This document shows positions 44,818-54,400 of a DNA stretch of 64,000 nt, one piece after another. The position numbers and the translations under genes were made by a program. Origin of the DNA: Monocercomonoides exilis (lineage: Eukaryota; Preaxostyla; Oxymonadida; Polymastigidae). The notes under the pieces were generated by a model. It did not search any database. It was given only the letters and a program-made list of their open reading frames with translations, and was not told the origin of the DNA. The stretch spans positions 730,501 through 794,500 of the forward strand of contig LSRY02000030.1 in assembly GCA_001643675.2 (NCBI GenBank), given 5' to 3'. Every line of letters begins with the position of its first letter. The stretch's first letter is position 1.

Positions 44818-45750
44818 GAAAATGTAATAAACGACAACGATGATGAAGACGCACCGTTTACCGAAGTTTCAATGTCAGCCACGTATGGCTTTGTCAAGCG
44901 TCATCCGGAGCTGAAGACTGGAACGCCGAAGAATCTGGACATTAACAGACTGGCTGTTTCGTGCAGAAGTGTTTTAAAACCCTGGTACAAAACACTCGAC
45001 GAGCTGTATGAAAAGTTCCATAATTATCCAGCTTTAATTATTAACATTGACGAGTCTTCAACGCGCGTTCCCACAGACTCAAAACAGCTTGTTGTACATA
45101 CAGCAGATACAAAAGCAGGTTTTTCGAAGGAACCACCAAGAATGATAAATTCTTCATTCGTGGCAGCTGTTGCAGCGGACGGATATGCCTTTCCTTCAGT
45201 CATTTTGTGGACAAGTGCAAAGCTGCCAGAAGAGCTGAAAAGCCTGTTATCTCCAACGCTTGAGATATGGCCAAATGGAAGCGGCTGGATGGGAAACGAG
45301 TGCTTTAAAAGGCATGCTCTCACCGTTCTTCTGCCTTTCATCATCGAAAGAAGAAAGCGCATGTCACTTGAAAATCAACACATTATTCTCCTTCTTGATT
45401 CGCATGCATCTCGCGCAGATCCATCTATTTGGAGAGAATTCCAAAAACAACAAGTCGACGTTTTAACCTTCGTGCCACACAGCACACACCTCTGTCAACC
45501 ACTGGACAGAGGAGTGTTTGCTGTGTTCAAATCTGAACTGACAAACAGATTTGAGGCTCCATCTTCTTCTTCATCTTCCTCCAAACGAGCAGCAATTTCC
45601 GACGTTCAGCCTCAAGCCATCCACACTGCATTGTCTCCTTCTGTAATTCAGAAAGCTTTTGTCTGCAGTGGTGTTCTGCATAATACTTCTGGGCCAGTTC
45701 TTTTGAAACTGCCCGAATCTTCAATTTACCCTTCCATCCAGAAGAAATAG
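44818..45750 (+). CDS. transposase catalytic domain (DDE_1, pogo/Tigger type)
   Basis: A frame of 310 codons (an ATG lies at 44815). The catalytic triad is visible: N-I-D-E-S-S, L-L-L-D-S-H-A-S-R and H-L-C-Q-P-L-D-R-G-V-F, the last two Asp being 35 residues apart (DD35D), as in pogo-like enzymes. A-T-Y-G-F-V-K-R-H-P-E-L precedes it, the normal end of the DNA-binding part. A Ser run lies in the C-terminal third. It stops at TAG 45748-45750; the C-terminal tail continues in another frame. Confidence 0.85.
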   Translation, partial: ENVINDNDDEDAPFTEVSMSATYGFVKRHPELKTGTPKNLDINRLAVSCRSVLKPWYKTLDELYEKFHNYPALIINIDESSTRVPTDSKQLVVHTADTKAGFSKEPPRMINSSFVAAVAADGYAFPSVILWTSAKLPEELKSLLSPTLEIWPNGSGWMGNECFKRHALTVLLPFIIERRKRMSLENQHIILLLDSHASRADPSIWREFQKQQVDVLTFVPHSTHLCQPLDRGVFAVFKSELTNRFEAPSSSSSSSKRAAISDVQPQAIHTALSPSVIQKAFVCSGVLHNTSGPVLLKLPESSIYPSIQKK

Positions 45751-46075
45751 ATTCAACTTTTATGGAAAAGTGATAACCGACGAAAATCTTTTAGAGAAAT
45801 GGGAAAATCATTTGAAAATGAATATTGAAAGGAAAAATGAAATGGATGAAAAGGAGAAAGATGAAGTGAAGACCGTTGTGGATGAAAAGAAAAAAATAAA
45901 AAGAAGATTTCTTTATGTGAAAAACGATGATTCTGATGAAGAAAAGAAAGATAATGCATTAAATCGAGGTGAAGGAAAAAGGAAAGTTATTAGAAGAATT
46001 AAATCTGATTTTGTTTTCTTTTTATTATGTTATTTTTTGAACTTTTCACACTTTATAATTTTTGGGTTAGAATAA
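45751..46075 (+). pseudogene. transposase C-terminal tail, out of frame
   Basis: From about 45,755 another frame reads G-K-V-I-T-D-E-N-L-L-E-K-W followed by a Glu/Lys-rich tail, as expected at the end of a Tigger-like transposase. It is separated from the catalytic frame by a one-base shift and a stop, so this copy is probably inactive. Confidence 0.6.
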
Positions 46076-46107
46076 AGAAAAAGGGTCAAGATAAAATAAT
46101 AACCCTA

Positions 46108-47569
46108 TTCATATACTTTTTTGGTTATTTTTTTATTTTTTGTTCAAAATGTCCGTTTTTCAGTGCTTATAACATCAGAATACTATTATCTTCGTTAACA
46201 CGAGCTGAAAAAAACACTTCATTTGAATTGAAACGCAAACAATGTGCAATTTTTCAAAAAGAACGACATAAATTTGTAAGTAACATCCATTTATTTTTAG
46301 AAATTTTTTTATCAAAAAATATTTTGTTAATTAGTACGACATTCAGTCATAATAGAAAATAATCATATTCAGTTTTGTACAACTTTTTGTGACAACAATG
46401 AATGTGTCTGTTTACAGCGTGATTGAATCTTGTCTCGACTGAACATTATTATCATTGAATAGCATGATGATGATTTTGTTTGTCTGATTTCTGCTATTTT
46501 GAATAAAAATTGGTGTTATTTCCGAAACAAAAAAATTCAAAAAAGAATGATTATCCAAATGAGAAGAAAACAGCTAATATCAATAAAAAATCAAATTTTC
46601 TTTCAAAATAAGAACACATTTCACAGCTCCAAACCAATAAAATAAGAATTCATATTTCTGAAATAAAAGAAAAAGAAATGATTAACAACAAATGATTCAA
46701 AAATGGCGAAAATAATAGGAAATTCAAAAGGTGTTGATTTGATTAAAAACTCAAAATCTAACAATTGAATTACAAATTGACATGAACTGAAAATATACAT
46801 ATCTAACGAAAAACAAATCTCAACAAACTGAAAACTCATTTACAAAATCACAGACATTTTCAAAAACAAAAAATTTCAACAAAAAATAAAAACAACAATT
46901 TAAAAGATTTTTGCAAAACGTGATAGTGATTCAACGCATCATACACACACAAAAGATTACAAAATTCTCTTTTTCACAGCAAAGCAACAGTTTTCACCTC
47001 CTTCGAATTCAATTACTTTAAGAACTCAGATTTTCATCATGAAATCAGTTCAAAAAAGGAGCCTTTCTCCAATGCTGATCAGTTCCAAAAATATGAAAGA
47101 TTTTCAAAATAAGAAAGAGGAAAATGTCAATTTTCAATTGACTGACTTTACCCAAAAAGAAAAAGACTATCCAAATACCACAAGAAAGATTGTCATTCAT
47201 ATCTCTCTTATCACATCTCCAACAAACAACTTTCCTCAATTTCATAATAATCAAGAAATTCACAACCAACAAAAATGGCTTCAAATTTCATCAAAAGAAA
47301 ACTTTCAATACAAACGAAAACAAACTCTTCTTGTTGAGGCTATTCAACCCCAACAATAATAAATCCAAAATACTGTTTGTAAACAATGCTTAAAATAAAT
47401 TCATAATCTCTGAACGAAGCTGTCAAATTCTCTCCCTTTCAAAATCCTGTTGTTTTGATTTCAGATGTTTTATGATTTTCAATTTGAATTATTGGATTTG
47501 TGCTTTCTCAATTCATCTCTTTTTTAACCCTGTGCTTTTGAATTTGAAAAAAATTAACCCATCTTCACA
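46108..47569. other. AT-rich intergenic stretch
   Basis: About 1.5 kb downstream of the transposon and of surface-protein copy B. A Lys/Gln/Asn-rich 107-codon frame (47039-47359) looks compositional. No gene called. Confidence 0.5.
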
Positions 47570-47956
47570 TCAATATGAATTCCATGTCACACTGGTGTCT
47601 TCAACAGCACTCCCAGGCTCATCATCTCCTTCATCGTCAATGGCATCTGACACGGTCATGATGACTGCATCCTTCGGAAAATGTTTGAAAAACTCTCTTT
47701 TCAGCCAGACAAGCGAAGGCCTGTTTGACACTTCCATCCCAACACACTGCTTCAACACTTCTGAAAAGCCGCTTCCACTCATTGCTGCAACATCAGGTCT
47801 CTCCCCATTCACAATCTTCTGCCCTGCCACCTCCCCTTCATACTCCCCAAACGGAATTTGAAGAGTCAAGCATTCCCACAACATCATCCCAATCGAAAAA
47901 GCAACTGACTCCTTTGTTGCTCCCATCTTCTTGTTCATCAGCAGCTCTGGCGCCAT
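47570..47956 (-). pseudogene. kinase C-lobe after the in-frame TAG, copy B
   Basis: In frame with copy B and separated from it only by TAG. 128 residues starting M-A-P-E-L-L, with S-I-G-M-M-L-W-E-C-L and an H-F-P-K-D-A segment at the end of the C-lobe. It lacks an upstream promoter-like gap, so expression would need read-through or re-initiation at the ATG that directly follows TAG. It is still open and homologous to copy A beyond the identical tract, which suggests it was under protein-level constraint until recently or still is. Confidence 0.7.
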
Positions 47957-48433
47957 CTACCTCAGGCACTCTTTTTTGAAAAGGCTCTCATCCTCAAATG
48001 CAGACGAGGGAAGTGAATCACTGTCATCATCATCACTAGCAGATGTCACAACAGTTGATGAAGAGATGGATGATGAGTCTGAATCATCAGAAGAAAGGAG
48101 ATCAGAGTGCATGACAATGCAGATCACCATGTGTTCTGAAAACAGAACAATGTGAGGACTCAGAGTGGAAAGAGAAGATAATCCATTTTCCATCTCGTCA
48201 AATGAATGGAGTGCCAGATTGGCCACCCAGAACAGGATCTGTGCAGCTGTCTGCTCCCTCTCCTGCAGAGTCCCAATTGCCATCTCCTTTGTTTTATTCA
48301 GCCCATGAAGCAACATGAACAATGAATCCCTCAGATCCACAATCAGCTTCTCATGAGGAGACGAACAGGCCATTGCATCCACCAGATTAGACATGGACGA
48401 TGTGGTTGGGCACAGATCTTCTCTTCGAACAAA
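47796..48433 (-). repeat. 638-bp tract identical to 38095-38732 (inverted), copy B side
   Basis: Partner of the tract in copy A. It covers the last 159 codons before TAG, the TAG itself and 54 codons after it. Confidence 0.85.
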
Positions 48434-51400
48434 AGTCGAATCAGAATCGGTCGTTGAAGTGGATGAGATGGATGGCGATGGCGTTCTTTTTCTTGTCTCT
48501 TCTTCTTCATCTTTCTCCAGAATCCATTGAGGGATCTTGTCTGAGTCTCTCCCCAAAATATATTCTGTTGATCCGCTCTCAGATAGAAGATGCTCTGATG
48601 ACTCAAAATGCTCCATATTCGTCTCATATATTCTTTTCTTTATCCTCTCATCATTCTTCTTCTCTGCCTCTTTCTCTGCTCTCCTCCATTGCTCCTCTGG
48701 CGACATCTCCATCGTCACCATTTCAATCAGCTTCGGATCTTTCTTCACTGTATCATTCACAATCTCTCTCAGATCTTTATTCTCATTCTTTGCCTTTCTC
48801 CAACGAATTGTGACAATAACAGATACAATCAGAACAATCAATAGAATAACTGCCATGATTATAATAATCAACAGCCAATAAGACTTTCCTTCTTTCTCTC
48901 CTTCAACAATCCTTTCATTTCCATTTGACTGACTTTCACTCCTGTTCTTCACAATGAATGACTCAGTTGCTGATGAAGAATCTCCTTTCCCAAACACAAT
49001 CCACACACTCACTTCTGTCTCTTCTCTCACTTTCACCCATTCCGAACATGAAATGAATGTGTGAATCTCATTCTCTGACACAAACCCTTCTTCTTCAATC
49101 CCCTTTCTCACAATCTCCTCTTCATCCCCATTTTTCATGCTCATCTTCACTGAAAGATCACATGGAAGAAGCAGCTTTCCCACAATCATCAACTCCACAT
49201 CCCCATTTGGCTGTGTTATGTTCTTCACCTCTTCCAAAACAGGGATGAAAAATGATGATCCTCTTTCAGTTGCTATCCCTCCCAATTCGCATCCCTCATC
49301 CAATATCCACAATGATGAGTTGTCCTTCCATCCATCTCCCCCTTTCACACTCACAACATTCAACTCCCCATTCCCTTCACAAATCGCATTCCTTCGAGCT
49401 GATGGATATCCCTCAATCGATGGGTTGTTGTTCTCAAATTCTCCTTTCTCAATCTTCACATTCCCTCCACTCACCCACAGCCCTCCTCCCTTGCTCTTCA
49501 TAATCGTTGTTTCCCTCATCTCCACATTGCTCTTCTCAACGCCAACTAATGACCCATTCCATTTGCACAATCCCTCTTTTCTATTGTTTTCTTCATTGGC
49601 AACCTCGATTTCTTTTTCTCCATCGAACACACATGCCTCAATTCTCACATTCTTGGAATTCCTGATCTGCATCATCCTTCCCTTATCAACCGAATTCACA
49701 CACTTTCCGAATGAGCTGTTCAGCACACTCACCTCTTGTTCGGCATTATCTATCACAATCACACACCCCTCCAACAACAGAGTCACATTCACAACTCCCA
49801 TCTCTTTCATCTCCACTTTCGCTTTCCCTCCAATACTCACAATATCTCCCTCACATTTGATGTTCAAAATGCTTGTTTCATCAATTGTCACTTCTGATTC
49901 TCCATGGAATGAAAGCACTGTTCTTGTTGAATGAATATCTCTGAATGTTGAATCAAATATCTTCAGCTCTCCACTTTCCACACTCACAATTGAACTGTTC
50001 AACTTCAGTTCATCAGAAGAAAAGAAGAATTCGCATTTCTGTATCTCCATTGACCCGTTCTTCACTTTCATAAGATAATTGTGAGTTGACTCAAATCCAT
50101 CTTCAAACTGGAATGAGCACCTCTCCACTGAACATTCATTCACAAACTCCATCACACAATCCTTCTCACCTGATTTCTCTATCTTGGAGTTCAATCGAAC
50201 AATCCCCTGTGTCTTTTTCAATGAATTCACAACCAGATCTCCAATCACACACTCCTTCCTCACAAACCCTTCTCCATCAATCAGAATCGCATTCATCACC
50301 CCTTCCTGGATGTGCTCAACCCCACAGTCGATGCTGCTGCATGGATTGCTCTGTGCCCCACACTGCCTGCTATCACTCCCTCTCCCACTCACAAACACCT
50401 GTGCCGAATAATAGAATGTGATCAGCGGAATCAGATCAACACCTCCCTCGCTCCAAACATCCCTCCCACAGATCGAGTTGTTCGAGTTCAGTGACTCCTG
50501 GTTGTAGTTCAGCGCAAACAGTGTTTCATTGATCTGGTGCTCAATTGAGTGGCATCTGACAAATATGTCTTTCCCCACATGTGCCTCATTCATCACAAAC
50601 AGGATGTTCACAATCTTGAAATTCAGAGGCGGAATCTGACTCTCATTTCCATAATTGGCATTCGGGTCTGATCCATCAATAAACAGCCCTCCTCCACACC
50701 CTGTCTCACTCGAGCACTTGCATATCGAAAACGAGCTCCCATTCACTTTCAACACCGACTCCCCACTCTTCAGCACCACTCTCATCCCCCCTCCTTCATC
50801 ACTCAAACCACTCTTGCAACTCGACATCGAACACTCATCCATCACACACTCCATTCCATGCTCAAATGATCCCACATCTATAACACTCGCTCCAATCCCA
50901 TCATTCGTGATATTGGAAAATGAACACCCGACAACCCTCAAAACTGGTTTGTTCCCATTTGAAAACACCTTCTTATCTCCATTCATCTGGTTTTCATCTT
51001 CAATCATCGAAATCAGACTTCTTTCTGTCACATCAGCAAATGAGATGTTCACATTCTGAACAGTCACCTCACCTGCACTTGGGCTGAACGCAATCAACCC
51101 TTTCAGCTCTGAAATCAAACTCAACGAACACCCCTCAATCACAACACTCCCCCCATCCACCCTCATCACACAATATCCAAAACTCTCTGCCACACCTCTC
51201 CATGGGCCAAATGAACAATCTGAAACTGACAATAATGTGTTTGTTCCTGTTGACTCAATCAACACTTCGTGATGGGTTGTGATGGATGGCTTGGTGAATG
51301 ACACATTCACAAATGACAGACTCACATTCGATGATATCATTGAACCATCATCAGACAAATCATTCTCATCTTCATCACTGATCGTCACTCCTGTCCCTTT

Positions 51401-54400
51401 CTTTGTCCCTTCAATCACCACTTTTGGTGACTCTGAAATTGATGATGAAAATGAAATGGAATGGCTCAGCAACCCTGATCCCACAATGGCAATATGTGTT
51501 TCTCCTTCTCCAAGTGTCGGATATCGAAGTGATATCAAGTGATCAATCGATGAACATGGTGCTTCAGAAAACCCACACCCACTGAAGTCTCCTCCTTTCT
51601 CCTTCGAAACAAACCCATCCCCACTCCAGTTCCTCCACAAATACACAACCAGTGGAATCACATATCCCTCCTCTCCTGTTGTCTTCCTCTCCCATCCACA
51701 CAGCTCATCCAATGATCTCAGCTCCTCTTCCTTTATCTCCCATTTCAGGTGCTCCTCATTCACAATCTCACTCAGATCCCATCCTGACACAAACACGTTC
51801 TTCCCTTTCCAGGCATTGCATCCCTCAAATTCCATCCCTTCCATCACAAATGATCCAATCTCTTCAGGAAGCTCAACAAACATCCCTCCTCCCATTCCTC
51901 TCCCTCCATCCCCAACATCCTCTCTTGGCACTTCACACCCTGAATATTTCACATTCTTCATTTCCAAACTTCCTCCCTTCCCCACTGATATCATCATCCC
52001 TCCCCCTTTCATCCCACTCCCCCCTGAACACACTGATGACAAATTGCTTTCTTCAACATTCACAATCCCATTCACACCCATCTCCACATTCAAACATCCT
52101 CCTCCTCCTCCTCCTCCACTTCCACCAACAACTTCCACTCCACTCATTCGGCTGTGATTCATCTCCAATTCAGCTCCATTCGAAACAACAATTGGCAATT
52201 TCCCATTCATTCTCACTCCCCCTTCCATCACAAATCCATTCACAACCAACCCTCCTCCTTCAATACAAATCACATTGTATCCAATCAGTTCATCATTTCC
52301 AAATGAGACAGAACAGCTGGTTATTGTGATGGTTGATGTTGATGAGGAGGAATGGATAAATCCACTTCTCTTCCCATTCATTTCATCATTCAGCACAAAT
52401 GACAAATATCTCATCTCAAATGATTTTGAACATTCAATAAGGTTATTCTGGGTTATTGATCCTTCATCTCTCACAATCACCCTCATCCCTTCTTCTTTCC
52501 CTGAAACACGAATCTCAAATGAAACCACTTTCATCTCATTCTTTATCCGTGATTCTGATGCAACTTCGATTTCATTCACATTGCTGCTCGCTCTCTTCTC
52601 AACACAATAGTCAATCGTCAAACACCCAAACTCCTCAAACCCACAATGATTGTGATCCAGCGCCCTCTCTCCTCTCCCATCAACTCTCAGCTTTGTCCCG
52701 ATTGAATACAAATACACAAACAGCGGAATCACTTCCCCTTCTCTCCCATCCTCACTCCCACACAACTTCACAACATCTGCTGGAATCACACTTGAATCAA
52801 AAAATGAAAATGAACTTCTATTCACTTTCCACTCCAACAACACTCCTCCACCACATTCAACAAACATATCCTTCCCATATGAAGCTTTGTTATTCTCTCC
52901 AAACACAAACAAACCCTCTCCCCCCGATTCCATTTTCATTGAACCATCCCTGCTCTCCATCACAATCATCATCCCTCCCCCTCTCCCTTTTCTTTTCCCT
53001 TCTGAACTCTCCCCTGAACCCTTCGCCTCGCACCCATCAATCACACAACTCCCATTCACAACAACACTCCCTTCTCCCTTCACAACAACACTCATCCCTC
53101 CTCCTCTTCCACCAGCACACCTGCATCCCTTCACAACACACGATTCAATAACAATTATCCCATTCTTCCCCTCATCTCTCTCTGCTCCAACCACTCCACT
53201 CACCCATCCTCCATCTCCACTTCTCTTCTCAACGCTGTTCACCTCACACCCACAAAACACAACTGATTCCACCCCTTCACCAAACTCAATCAGCGAATGT
53301 TCTTCGAATGTCAAGGTCTCTGTGATCACCAATCCCTCCACTTTCACTTTTCCCCCAACCACATTCACAAAACAATATCCAATGGGATTCTCAGAGGGAC
53401 AAACAACAGAACAGTCAGTGAGTGTGAGGAGTGTGGAGTTGGATGAAATCAGAGATGATGATGACGCACCAGACAGAGCAGATGGAACACTGAACTTGAT
53501 GTTTCTTATTGAGCATTTGCTCTGAACCTCAATCAGACAAGATGACTCAAAATTCTCTGGTGCTTTCACCCCAACCTCCATCCCTTTTGTTGCACATGAT
53601 ATCTCCCATTCATTGCCATCTGTCATTCCAACTGCCTCACAAAGCTCATATCCTGAATCCAATTCGATCTTCTTGTTTGTGTCGGGATATCTCACCTGCG
53701 CTGCATGGGTGATGGTGGCACACGGATAATAGTCAAATCCACAGAACCACGAGTCATATCCACCCAGCCCATCCTTCCCCTTCCCCACATGTGCTGCATC
53801 TGGATATGAATCCAAATACACATTCAGTGGGAACAGCCTCATTGTTGTGTCACTCCGATCATATCCCACCAGCTCATTGTATTTTGATTCATCATGCTGG
53901 ACATTCAGCGTTGAGGAGCTTATTCCCCAGCTCGCTGAATTGCTCCCATTCACAAACACATAATTCCCTCCCAATGAAGCAGAACACCCTGAAAAGTCAA
54001 CTGATACAATTGAGAAGTCAATCGAGTTGTCAGCCAGATATAGCATCATCCCTCCTCCATATTTCCCACTTGTGCATCTCTTGATTGTTGCTGATGTTTC
54101 AACACGAAGCTTGCTTGTGGGTGACAATAGATCAACCTTGATCCCTCCTCCACTGCCATTCTTGCTCTCACAATCCTCGATTGTCACATTCTGAACAACA
54201 AATGTCTCCCCTTCTGCCACACTCTTTGCCACAACCACCCCATCTCCATTCGTCAACTTCACATTTTTCACATTCATATTTGCGAGAATGCTCTCTGTTG
54301 ATTCTGTGCCTGCAGAAAAAAGTGATGAAGATAATGAAAAAGATGGAGATTGATCCTGCTCAGAGAACAATGATTGAGAAATATTCATATTCTTGATCTC

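Larger units (their letters stand above)
44103..46105 (+). mobile_element. pogo-like Tc1/mariner transposon, 2003 bp
   Basis: The terminal inverted repeats are GGGTTATAATTTTATCTCGACC (44103-44124) and the reverse complement of 46084-46105, matching at 20 of 22 positions. Both ends are flanked by TA (44101-44102, 46106-46107), the target duplication of the Tc1/mariner superfamily. A second copy of the subterminal ATCTTGACC motif with a T run follows the left end. The interior carries the transposase pieces listed separately. The element sits 167 bp from the fold-back element, between surface-protein copies A and B. Confidence 0.9.

Noticed and set aside
47039-47359. 107-codon Lys/Gln/Asn-rich frame
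   Set aside because: Compositional, A-rich DNA, no domain, no splice context.
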